From NCBI GenBank assembly GCA_017545365.1, contig JAFWOP010000014.1, positions 19,589 through 83,588 of the forward strand: a stretch of DNA of 64,000 bases. Reading direction: 5' to 3'. Shown here in pieces: positions 53,345 through 60,464 of this stretch. Under the pieces are notes generated by a model, which saw only the letters and a list, made by a program, of their open reading frames with translations, was not told the origin of the DNA and did no database searches. This DNA is from Bacteroidales bacterium (GTDB lineage Bacteria > Bacteroidota > Bacteroidia > Bacteroidales > P3). The translations under genes were made by a program, and so were the position numbers. Numbering within the stretch: position 1 is the stretch's first letter; every line of letters starts with the position of its first letter.

Positions 53345-53513
53345 ATTGCGTAAGTGTTTATATGTTCAACATTTGTAATAATAACGGAACTGAATCTGTT
53401 TTATTGCGCAAGCGGCAGATTTCTTTGGCTGCCTCAATACCGTCCAACCCCATCGATTACTTTAAACTTGGCAAGATAGTCCTTCAAATGTCTCTACTTG
53501 CACTATTTCCTTC

Positions 53514-53714
53514 TCATGTTTCTAGTTCGCGTAGCAGGTCAGTCAGAATATACTCGTCACTTTGTAGCTGGAGTCCGCTGTCTGGATTGATAAGCAGGGT
53601 GTAGGTATGTGAATTGTAAAGGATGTCTAACGCACGCTCAATGTCGATGCCGAGGCGGTCAGTAAGCAAAGCGACTATTCGACCTTCTTTGCACCAAAGG
53701 ACTTGGTCTCTCAT
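53514..53714 (-). CDS. DUF3791-like small protein
   Basis: 66 residues: LWCKEGRIVALLTDRLGIDI, ERALDILYNSHTYTLLINPD and GLQLQSDEYILTDLLREL. The pattern of a helix, then YNSxTYxLLxxPxSGLxxQSxxYI, is that of DUF3791 proteins. In Bacteroidota these usually stand next to DUF3990, a possible ADP-ribosyltransferase-fold partner, and belong to toxin-antitoxin-like modules. No DUF3990 gene is present downstream. It overlaps by ATGA with the decayed reading frame upstream. Confidence 0.72.
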   Translation of the reverse strand: MRDQVLWCKEGRIVALLTDRLGIDIERALDILYNSHTYTLLINPDSGLQLQSDEYILTDLLRELET

Positions 53715-53946
53715 TGTTGAGCCTCTTCTCGTGCTTCCCAGTTCTTAAGGGCCTACTGCACGTTCCACAGCACGCCGTCTATGCTCTCAGCATGCAGCGT
53801 GTCGTAGCAGTCTATCAGCAAACGCCGCACCAGGCCCTGTTGCTTAAGCCGATTGTGCAATTAGGTAGCTGTAATGCCCATACGCTGTACAGCAGCTCCA
53901 ATGCCAACGTGATAAACTGAGTTTGCTGTATAGACGTTGTTGACAT
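53711..53946 (-). pseudogene. Decayed DUF3791-type gene
   Basis: Starting from MSTTSIQQTQFIT the frame shifts after about 13 codons. From there the second frame reads VGIGAAVQRMGITAT, TAA stop (53861-53863), LHNRLKQQGLVRRLLIDCYD, TLHAESIDGVLWNVQ, TAG stop (53753-53755), ALKNWEAREEAQQ and a final TGA at 53711-53713. This resembles the helix-rich DUF3791 proteins that precede similar genes, with one frameshift and two nonsense codons. The final stop overlaps the start of the next gene (ATGA), which shows the frame was once translated. Confidence 0.65.
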
Positions 53947-54092
53947 ATCTTTAGTTTGCCGACATTTTAAATCTTCTACAATTTTAACGCTACTCACCTA
54001 AAATAATTGCTTCACGCCAAACAAAAACCGCCGTATAGATACAACTCCTTGAAGCGTTTCTTATTGGAACTTATCTCTAACAGGAAGACAAA

Positions 54093-54124
54093 TTTGCCCA
54101 TATCAAAAAAAGTTAGTACTTTTG
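54093..54124 (+). promoter_or_regulatory. Consensus promoter of rhuM
   Basis: TTTG (54093-54096), 20 bases, TACTTTTG (54117-54124) followed by CA; ATG lies 22 bases downstream. Confidence 0.88.
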
Positions 54125-54146
54125 CAAATTGAAATTGAAATAAACA

Positions 54147-55166
54147 ATGGACTCCAAGAATGTCATTAATAATTCATCAGGCGATATTGTCATCTACCAG
54201 ACCGAAGACGGTTTGACAAAGATAGATGTCAACATCCATGATGAAACAGTATGGTTGAGTCTTGACTTGATGGCGGAGTTGTATCAGCGTGACAAATCAA
54301 CCATTTCGCGACATATAAAGAATATCTTTAACGAAGGAGAACTAAAACGCGATTCAGTTGTTGCAAAAATTGCAACAACTGCAGCCGACGGAAAAAACTA
54401 CCAAGTCGACTACTATAATCTGTCTGTCATCATTGCTGTTGGTTACAGGGTAAAATCACCACGTGGTACACAATTCCGCACATGGGCGACCGAACGGCTT
54501 GAAGAGTATCTGGTCAAAGGGTTTACCATGGACGACGAGCGGCTTAAAGGCAACGGTGGTGGAAACTATTGGCGCGAACTGCTTGAACGCATACGTGACA
54601 TTCGGTCGTCCGAGAAGGTGCTTTACCGGCAGGTACTCGACCTATATGCCACCAGCGTGGACTACGACCCCAAATCCGAGCAATCGATACACTTCTTTAA
54701 GATGGTTCAAAACAAGCTGCACTATGCTGCCCACGGTCATACAGCGGCAGAGGTCATTTTTGAACGAGCCGACGCCAACATGCCTTTTATGGGGCTGACC
54801 ACCTTTGCTGGCGAACTGCCCGCAATCAAGGACATAGGCATCGCCAAAAACTATCTGAAAGAAAATGAACTACGGATTTTGAATAACCTTGTTTCGGGTT
54901 ATTTCGACATTGCAGAGGTCAACGCCCTTGAGCACAGACCAATGTACATGAGTGACTATATCCGACAGTTGGACGCCGTCCTCACCTCAGGGGGAAGACC
55001 CCTGCTTGAAGGTTCGGGAAATGTCAGTCATCAGCAAGCCCTTGATAAAGCAAGAAATGAATATCGAAAGTATCAAGTGTCCACATTGTCGCCTGTGGAA
55101 CAAGCCTATCTCGACACCGTCAAGACAGCAGCAAAAGAAGTGAAACGAAATACAAAGAAGAAATAG
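54147..55166 (+). CDS. rhuM: RhuM family protein
   Basis: 339 residues. The family opening GDIVIYQTEDGLTKIDVNIH, then VWLSLDLMAELYQRDKSTIS, HIKNIFNEGELKRDSVVAKI and YNLSVIIAVGYRVKSPRGTQ, is that of RhuM proteins of Salmonella pathogenicity islands and many mobile regions. It includes a helix-turn-helix-like start and a predicted Fic-like C-part. Molecular function is not established; anti-phage or host-interaction roles have been proposed. It has its own consensus promoter and lies in the accessory region. Confidence 0.9.
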   Translation: MDSKNVINNSSGDIVIYQTEDGLTKIDVNIHDETVWLSLDLMAELYQRDKSTISRHIKNIFNEGELKRDSVVAKIATTAADGKNYQVDYYNLSVIIAVGYRVKSPRGTQFRTWATERLEEYLVKGFTMDDERLKGNGGGNYWRELLERIRDIRSSEKVLYRQVLDLYATSVDYDPKSEQSIHFFKMVQNKLHYAAHGHTAAEVIFERADANMPFMGLTTFAGELPAIKDIGIAKNYLKENELRILNNLVSGYFDIAEVNALEHRPMYMSDYIRQLDAVLTSGGRPLLEGSGNVSHQQALDKARNEYRKYQVSTLSPVEQAYLDTVKTAAKEVKRNTKKK

Positions 55167-55276
55167 GAACCCGAGAATTGGTTCTCTCAACATATTAAAC
55201 GAAACAACAACTTAAAAACAATGCTTATGTAGCAGGCAAAATATAGTAAAGACATCATATTGAGCTGACGCTCTTG

Positions 55277-55410
55277 TTCTCCTTGGATAAAGGGTCTGGA
55301 AAACTTTTATCAAGTAAACGAGAATAGGATTGCGAATAGTTCACGTGTTGGCGTGAATTCATTTCGACCCTTATTGTTTACGAGGTATTCCAGACCACCT
55401 ATCCAAGAAT
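55277..55410. repeat. Long imperfect inverted repeat / cruciform (about 134 bases)
   Basis: TTGGATAAAGGGTCTGGAA (near 55283-55301) pairs with TTCCAGACCACCTATCCAA (55387-55405), with three mismatches. Further in, GTAAACGAGAATAGG pairs loosely with CCCTTATTGTTTAC (55368-55381), and TTCACG-TGTTGG-CGTGAA closes the tip (55340-55357). Nearly the whole segment can fold as one hairpin. There is no T tract, and it is too long for a terminator. It may be a small mobile element without genes or a structured RNA ahead of the peptide operon. Confidence 0.6.
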
Positions 55411-55470
55411 AAGCGGTTATCAACTGAAAGAATTTGCGCCTTTCTTTATGCCCCTTATTCAAACATCCGC

Positions 55471-55490
55471 TTCCAGCTCAATGGCTGGAA
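55471..55490 (+). promoter_or_regulatory. Short hairpin upstream of the peptide operon
   Basis: TTCCAGC (55471-55477) pairs with GCTGGAA (55484-55490) around TCAATG, 50 bases before the first gene. It could be a leader structure; there is no clear TAnnTTTG box in this gap, so the promoter is not assigned. Confidence 0.4.
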
Positions 55491-55540
55491 ACCGAATTTG
55501 TATTATTGTATAAATATCAACAATTTTAAAGTAATAAAAT

Positions 55541-56197
55541 ATGAGTAACATTAATTTCAAACCGTGGGTGGGAAAAAATTATCTCACCACAGGTTTTCAA
55601 GGAAAACGCATCCTTGTACTTGGCGAAAGCCACTATTGTAGTAAAGAGTTGTCTGAAGGTGACAGATGCTACCCTCTATGCAAGCGAGAACTGATGAATG
55701 AGGCCTGCTTTACGCAGACCCAAGATGTTGTACGTGAGGCAGTCTATGATTATGGCGGACAAAGGTACCTACAGGCATTTCTCTGTTTTGAGCGTGCTGT
55801 AGTAGGAAAGGTATTGACGCAAGAAGAACGCGAGAAGTTTTGGGAGAGTGTGATGTTCTACAATTACATTCAGTATGCTCAAGAAGGTCCACGCATGGCC
55901 CCGCAACCCGAACATTGGGCTAATTCGGAGAAAGCCTTTAAGGAATTGTTGGAAACTTACAGCCCCGACTATATCATCGTGTGGGGAGTGCGACTGTACA
56001 ATGGACTACCAGATCTTGGCGGGGAAGGACACAAACTAACCCTTGACAATGGCGATTCTGCCGACTACTGGACTTACACCATCAATGGAAAGGTGATTCC
56101 AGCATTGAGAATGCACCATCCAAGTGCCCCATCAGGTAAAAACTGGGAATACTGGCACAGTGTGATTGACAAATTCCTGAACTCAAAAGAAGAATAG
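55541..56197 (+). CDS. Uracil-DNA-glycosylase-superfamily-like protein
   Basis: 218 residues. KRILVLGESHYCSKEL near the start and LRMHHPSAPSGKNWEYW near the end are the two loops that frame the active site in the UDG fold (GESxY and HPS). The central region (AFLCFERAVVGKVLTQEERE, DYIIVWGVRLYNGLPDLGGE) is consistent. The usual uracil-specific residues are not evident, so activity on DNA is uncertain. It lies 39 bases before the small peptide gene on the same strand. It may belong to the peptide operon or be an unrelated defence gene. Confidence 0.75.
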   Translation: MSNINFKPWVGKNYLTTGFQGKRILVLGESHYCSKELSEGDRCYPLCKRELMNEACFTQTQDVVREAVYDYGGQRYLQAFLCFERAVVGKVLTQEEREKFWESVMFYNYIQYAQEGPRMAPQPEHWANSEKAFKELLETYSPDYIIVWGVRLYNGLPDLGGEGHKLTLDNGDSADYWTYTINGKVIPALRMHHPSAPSGKNWEYWHSVIDKFLNSKEE

Positions 56198-56235
56198 TCT
56201 AATAATAACAGATAAACCTCTAAAAACAATAAATC

Positions 56236-56478
56236 ATGTTGTACAATCAAACAAAAACAAATGGAATGCCCATGCCTTTGCTTATGGGCTACACAAAAGT
56301 GATCCCAACGGAGATGCTTCCGGAAGAGAAGGCAAGTTTGCTTTATGATCCAATTACTCAAACCGTATTGGATATGGGAGAATACCATAATACACGAAGC
56401 AATCAGGTTAGACCACATACAGTCCCCGGTGGAGCAGACTGGAAAGTTGTAAATGATGATAAGAAGTACACCTATTAA
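56236..56478 (+). CDS. Candidate precursor peptide of an ATP-grasp-modified RiPP
   Basis: 80 residues. A short start is followed by GMPMPLLMGYTKVIPTEMLP, then a helical part (EEKASLLYDPITQTVLDMG), and a C-terminus rich in Thr, Ser, Asp and Lys (EYHNTRSNQVRPHTVPGGAD, then WKVVNDDKKYTY). The stop TAA shares its last base with the start ATG of the peptide maturase. Size, position and polar tail fit a graspetide precursor, where hydroxyl or amine groups are joined to Asp/Glu side chains. It does not contain the microviridin leader PFFARFL or the TxKxPSD core, so it would be a different class. Residues involved cannot be named. Confidence 0.65.
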   Translation: MLYNQTKTNGMPMPLLMGYTKVIPTEMLPEEKASLLYDPITQTVLDMGEYHNTRSNQVRPHTVPGGADWKVVNDDKKYTY

Positions 56479-57476
56479 TGGTATTAATCTTCACGAACAA
56501 GGAGGATGTTCATCCCACACCAGTCATTGAAAAACTGAATGGGATGGGCATCCCTGTTTTCCGATTCAATACTGAGTGCCTGTTGACCGACTATCGTTTC
56601 CGTTGGTGGTGTGAAACGAAAGACTGCGGCTTTACCATAACCAACATTAATAATGGACTTACGCTTGATAGTTCGAATCTTACTGCGGTATGGGAACGCC
56701 GCCCGGAATACCCAAGTGAGTTGCCTGTCGTAAACACAAAAGAGGTCAATAAATTCAACAAAGAAGAGGCAATAGGTTTTTTCCGTTTTCTTCGTGGTTA
56801 CCTCTCCCGAGTCCCCTCGATTGGCAGCATTGCAAACGATGGAATGGCATCGTCGAAAATGCTACAGTTATCTATTGCACAAAGTGTTGGCTTTAATACA
56901 CCAGCAACATGCTTCTCGAATAGAAAAGCGGATATTGTAGATTTCGCGTCGAAGTATGAGTATGTGGCACTAAAACTCATAGGAGCCGAGAGTATCATTC
57001 ACGAAGACGGCTCCCAACATGCTTTCTTTACACAAAAAGCGACATGCAAGTCATTGACAGAAGTGCCGGATGAGGCTTTTATACAGACTGCCAATTTCGT
57101 TCAGGAGTATATTCCAAAATCGTATGAATTGAGAGTAACAGTAGTTTGCGACAAGGTGTTTTCTTGTAGGATAGATTCACAACAATTAGGCGAAGAAGAT
57201 GGTGCAGTGGATTGGCGGCAAGGATATGATAAAGGACTAAAACATAGTGTATATAATTTGCCGGACGATGTTTCACGAAAGTGCATAGCATACCTTCGTG
57301 AGATGAAACTCAATTTTGGAGCTTTTGACTTTGTAGTTACTCCTTCAGGAGAATATGTCTTCTTGGAATGTAATCCCAATGGTCAATGGCTTTGGATTGA
57401 GATAGAAACAGGATTGAAAATATCGGATACAATAGCGGAGGCATTGCACCACCCTAAACTTTTAACAAATAAATAA
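56478..57476 (+). CDS. MvdD-like ATP-grasp peptide maturase
   Basis: 332 residues. A pre-ATP-grasp N-terminal part (VLIFTNKEDVHPTPVIEKLN, VPVFRFNTE-like IPVFRFNTECLL, AVWERRPEYPSELP) is followed by the ATP-grasp catalytic domain. The hallmark FLECNPNGQWLWIE lies at residues 295-308, with TGLKISDTIAEAL behind it. This is the signature of MvdC/MvdD-type enzymes, which use ATP to join side-chain carboxylates to Thr/Ser hydroxyls or Lys amines in precursor peptides. The gene overlaps the peptide gene stop by one base, showing coupled translation. A membrane protein gene follows after 9 bases. No SPASM/radical SAM partner is present. Confidence 0.87.
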   Translation: MVLIFTNKEDVHPTPVIEKLNGMGIPVFRFNTECLLTDYRFRWWCETKDCGFTITNINNGLTLDSSNLTAVWERRPEYPSELPVVNTKEVNKFNKEEAIGFFRFLRGYLSRVPSIGSIANDGMASSKMLQLSIAQSVGFNTPATCFSNRKADIVDFASKYEYVALKLIGAESIIHEDGSQHAFFTQKATCKSLTEVPDEAFIQTANFVQEYIPKSYELRVTVVCDKVFSCRIDSQQLGEEDGAVDWRQGYDKGLKHSVYNLPDDVSRKCIAYLREMKLNFGAFDFVVTPSGEYVFLECNPNGQWLWIEIETGLKISDTIAEALHHPKLLTNK

Positions 57477-57485
57477 TACGCAATT

Positions 57486-58019
57486 ATGGAAACAATAAAG
57501 AAAATTCTGGGTTATGTTTGGGTGGGCATAAGTTACCTGTTTAAAGGGCTTTGGATGGTTTTACGGTTTGTGCTTAAATGGATCTGGAAGGTGGTGATGT
57601 TGATTTGGGATATTTTAGTAACGACAGTTAGAACGCCAACAACCGCTTCTGGAAAACTGGATATGAGATACAAAGGGGCAAAACTTCTAGATAGAAAATT
57701 ATTTGCTCTCGGATTTGTCATCCCTCTTGTTATTTTGATAATTGTTGGTTCAATTGGTTTATTATTCGGCCAAAAAGAAACTAATGAAGAAGATTCTGTA
57801 GATACAGTTCGACTTGTTAAAGTGGAGATGGGGAATAAGAAGAAACAGACTAAAACGGCAAAAACTTCAGATATTATAAAGACAGCAATTCTAGACACAG
57901 TGGTTAATCAACATTTTGAAATAAAAGAGGCTGTTGATGAAGAACCGGAAGATGAATTAGAAAAAACTTCTGGTGGTTGGTATCCCTCCAACGATACTAC
58001 GTCAAAGGATTGCCGATGA
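57486..58019 (+). CDS. Membrane protein of the peptide operon, unknown function
   Basis: 177 residues. The N-terminal ~45 residues are very rich in Trp and hydrophobic residues (GYVWVGISYLFKGLWMVLRF, VLKWIWKVVMLIWDILVTTV), a hairpin-like membrane segment. A second hydrophobic stretch lies at about 77-100 (GFVIPLVILIIVGSIGLLFG). The remainder is charged, with a long Glu/Lys/Asp-rich tail. It may anchor or export the modified peptide or give self-protection, but this is only from position; no transporter domain is present. The gene starts 9 bases after the maturase stop. Confidence 0.65.
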   Translation: METIKKILGYVWVGISYLFKGLWMVLRFVLKWIWKVVMLIWDILVTTVRTPTTASGKLDMRYKGAKLLDRKLFALGFVIPLVILIIVGSIGLLFGQKETNEEDSVDTVRLVKVEMGNKKKQTKTAKTSDIIKTAILDTVVNQHFEIKEAVDEEPEDELEKTSGGWYPSNDTTSKDCR

Positions 58020-58355
58020 TACAACGAAGAAACGACAATGGCACCTCAGTCCTTCGCAAAAGGGGAATCCTACTGGAGCAATAAAGGAGCAAGCCCGATA
58101 GACGCAATATCCGGCCGACAATACGTCCAGCAAGTAGCTATATAGATACCCCGACGATTGGAAACATAGACCTGTTTTGGAGTCACTCTATTTTTCAAAA
58201 AGGTGCGAGGTTATACCTTGTCAAAAGCATCCTGTATGAACAAACCACTTTCTTCCGTCAAATAGGATACCATGTCTTTCACGACGTCCTATTTCATCTT
58301 TTAGAATTCCACCTGCGATACGTTCATAGCTTCACGAGTTTGTCATCTGCACCCT
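58020..58355. other. Non-coding or decayed sequence before the KilA-N remnant
   Basis: About 340 bases with no intact gene. The minus strand continues from the KilA-N remnant as a patchwork of short open stretches and stops, so it could be more of the same decayed gene, but I cannot align it with confidence. Confidence 0.45.
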
Positions 58356-58582
58356 GTGTTCATTTGGTTTCTAATTATGGCGAATTCGCCATAATTAAAA
58401 TCTGGGTTGTATACTTTCTCCCAAATGCCGATGTACTCCTGCGTATTGCGGTTGCGCAGCTAGTCGGTGACAAAGAAATCACCGTCTTTTGCTTGCAGCA
58501 TATCCGTGAGACAAATATAGTCCTCTGTTCCCTGTTTGATTACAGTAATCGGCGTGTTCTGTACAATTATTTTATCGCTCTT
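58356..58582 (-). pseudogene. Decayed KilA-N domain gene
   Basis: Minus-strand translation gives KSDKIIVQNTPITVIKQGTE, DYICLTDMLQAKDGDFFVTD, a TAG at 58460-58462 where related proteins have Trp, then LRNRNTQEYIGIWEKVYNPD and FNYGEFAIIRNQMNT. This is the start of a KilA-N DNA-binding domain as in the Bacteroidota family (DWLRNRN motif), typical of phages and mobile regions. It has no start codon in frame (a further TAG lies just upstream), one nonsense codon, and a missing C-terminal part. A promoter box stands ~215 bases upstream. Confidence 0.8.
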
Positions 58583-58645
58583 ATGCTATATCTGACTAAT
58601 TTTTCAACAGCCTCGAAGATACTGAATTTCAATAACCCCATACAA

Positions 58646-58711
58646 GAAACCGATAGGTTTCGCAGTGTGGAGCCAGGAATAACCCTACCACTCAGCGTCC
58701 CGAAGGGACGC
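58646..58711. repeat. Pair of perfect hairpins, candidate interspersed repeat
   Basis: GAAACC-GATA-GGTTTC (58646-58661) and GCGTCCC-GAA-GGGACGC (58695-58711), separated by sequence ending AATAACCCTACCACTCA. The GCGTCCC/GGGACGC hairpin with this flank resembles intergenic repeats that I associate with Bacteroidales genomes. It sits between the KilA-N remnant and its promoter, which would make it an insertion. Confidence 0.5.
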
Positions 58712-58797
58712 GACATTGAGACAGGTTGGCAAAAATCAGTCATTTGTTATATTAGAGCGTATTTTATTTGCCATACTCTTTTGATCGTTTTAATTTG

Positions 58798-58805
58798 CAA
58801 AGATA
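58798..58805 (-). promoter_or_regulatory. Orphan promoter box
   Basis: The minus strand reads TATCTTTGCA (-7 box), with only TTTC-like sequence at -33. It points into the KilA-N remnant and is probably its old promoter. Confidence 0.5.
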
Positions 58806-58930
58806 CTACTTTTCCCCCATTTGAAATTTATTATTGACATAAAACTTCTCCAATCCAAATAAAATGTGTTTTTTGCAAATCGAATTTGACTAATTACCGT
58901 ACATATTAATCTACACTATTTTTCCTTATC

Positions 58931-60145
58931 CTACTGCTCCAGCAGGAAGTCGCCGATATAGCGGCATTGGATGCCTTCGATGTTCCCGGCGCCGCTTGGG
59001 GTGCCGAGGACGATGTATTTAGGATAGTTGTCCTTGATTTCGCGCAGGGGTTTCAACTCCCTCTCGCGGGTGGCGTCGGAGTCCATGCTCTCGCACACCT
59101 GCACATAGACCGTCTCTTCTTGTCTCACGCCGATAAAGTCTACCTCGGCCTTCCCCTGTTTCCCGACAAAAACACGATAACCCCGTCTCAGTAACTCTAC
59201 ATATACCAAGTTCTCCAGCATCCCCGCAATCAGCTCTGGCGCATACCCCCGACGGGCATAGATGAGCGACAGGTCGGCCACATAATACTTTTCACCCGTC
59301 TGCAACAACTCCTTCCCTTTAGTATCGTACCGCTGCACCTTGCTGATAATAAAAGACGATTCCAACGCCTGCAGATAATTGTACAACGTCTCTGCGTCGA
59401 TTGCCCGCTTCTGATTCTTCAAATAGGCCGAGATACTTTTGGCACTGAACGTATTGCCAATATTGTCGAAAAGGAATTGCACCAGTATGTCCAGCATATC
59501 GATATTCCGAATGCGAAACCGTTGCACCGTATCACGCAGCAGCACCGATGCATAGATATCCTGCACCATCTGGTATATCGTGTCCGTCTCAAACGGTGCA
59601 ACATGGAAGGCAGGAAAACCGCCTTGTCGCAAATACTGATCGAAGTATGCCAACCTACTTTCCGGGCTCTCTATACTATAGTTGTGGAATTTCAGAAACT
59701 CGCCATACGACAACGGGTACACCACACACTCCACATAGCGTCCAGCCAAATAGGATGCCAACTCCGATGACAGCAGCCGAGAGTTGGAACCCGTGATGTA
59801 GATGTCAGCATCCCAATCCGCCAACATCGAATTCACTGCACGTTCCCACTCCTCCACCTCCTGAATTTCGTCGACGAACACATAAATACGTTGACCGTTC
59901 AGTTTGGAACGCACCTCATCCACATAATTATACAACGACCGATAGTCGCGGTATTGCTCCCACCGCAGACTCTCATAATTGATATACACTATCTGCTCCT
60001 GCCGCACACCCCTTTCTGTCAGCACACCTTGCAGCATTTTCATCAATTCCGACTTGCCACTACGCCTTATTCCCGTGATGACCTTCACCACAGGTTTATC
60101 CATAAACGGCTGGATTTTCTTAATATATTGCTCTCTTACTATCAT
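58931..60145 (-). CDS. AAA-type ATPase with DUF4143 (archaeal-type ATPase family)
   Basis: 404 residues. Walker A GIRRSGKSELMKML at about 24-38, Walker B RIYVFVDEIQEVEEWERAVN, sensor-like DIYITGSNSRLLSSELASYL, then the DUF4143 C-terminus (TLYNYLQALESSFIISKVQR, YYVADLSLIYARRG, LENLVYVELLRRGY, VDFIGVRQEE). The last part resembles a PD-(D/E)xK-like fold. Such genes are abundant in Bacteroidota, with no established function. The minus-strand promoter TATATTTG stands 24 bases before the start. Confidence 0.92.
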   Translation of the reverse strand: MIVREQYIKKIQPFMDKPVVKVITGIRRSGKSELMKMLQGVLTERGVRQEQIVYINYESLRWEQYRDYRSLYNYVDEVRSKLNGQRIYVFVDEIQEVEEWERAVNSMLADWDADIYITGSNSRLLSSELASYLAGRYVECVVYPLSYGEFLKFHNYSIESPESRLAYFDQYLRQGGFPAFHVAPFETDTIYQMVQDIYASVLLRDTVQRFRIRNIDMLDILVQFLFDNIGNTFSAKSISAYLKNQKRAIDAETLYNYLQALESSFIISKVQRYDTKGKELLQTGEKYYVADLSLIYARRGYAPELIAGMLENLVYVELLRRGYRVFVGKQGKAEVDFIGVRQEETVYVQVCESMDSDATRERELKPLREIKDNYPKYIVLGTPSGAGNIEGIQCRYIGDFLLEQ

Positions 60146-60168
60146 AGAATATAACCTAATTTACGACG

Positions 60169-60176
60169 CAAATATA
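60169..60176 (-). promoter_or_regulatory. Promoter box of the DUF4143 ATPase gene
   Basis: The minus strand reads TATATTTG, 24 bases upstream of the ATG. The -33 region has TTCG instead of TTTG with a 20-base spacer (60197-60200). Confidence 0.65.
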
Positions 60177-60302
60177 CAAACTTTTTCGGATATAACCGAA
60201 AAAATCGCATTTTTGCTCTCGTTTATCAGGGTATAACCCGACAAGTCACACGAGGGCTGATGTGGCAAAACACTTTTTTTGATGTATTTTGATACATTTT
60301 TC

Positions 60303-60332
60303 TTTGTATATTAAAAATCAGTTGTATATTTG
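60303..60332 (+). promoter_or_regulatory. Promoter box upstream of the frameshifted gene
   Basis: TTTG (60303-60306), 18-base spacer, TATATTTG (60325-60332) followed by CA. The transcript would have a ~125-base leader rich in A and T. Confidence 0.6.
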
Positions 60333-60464
60333 CAAATAGAAGTGATGGGGAAAGGTATTGGTAAATGCATTGAAAATTAGTTATTTACTTTACATATATT
60401 TTACTTTTATTTTACCTATTCTTTAGTTATTATTTATCTAAGCTAAATAAAAAGTAGTCGAAAG

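Noticed and set aside
53714..53920. 68-codon plus-strand frame
   Set aside because: Opposite strand of the decayed DUF3791 gene, which overlaps its downstream neighbour by ATGA.
58340..58837. 165-codon plus-strand frame
   Set aside because: It covers the reverse strand of the KilA-N remnant, which gives a recognisable protein family on the minus strand.
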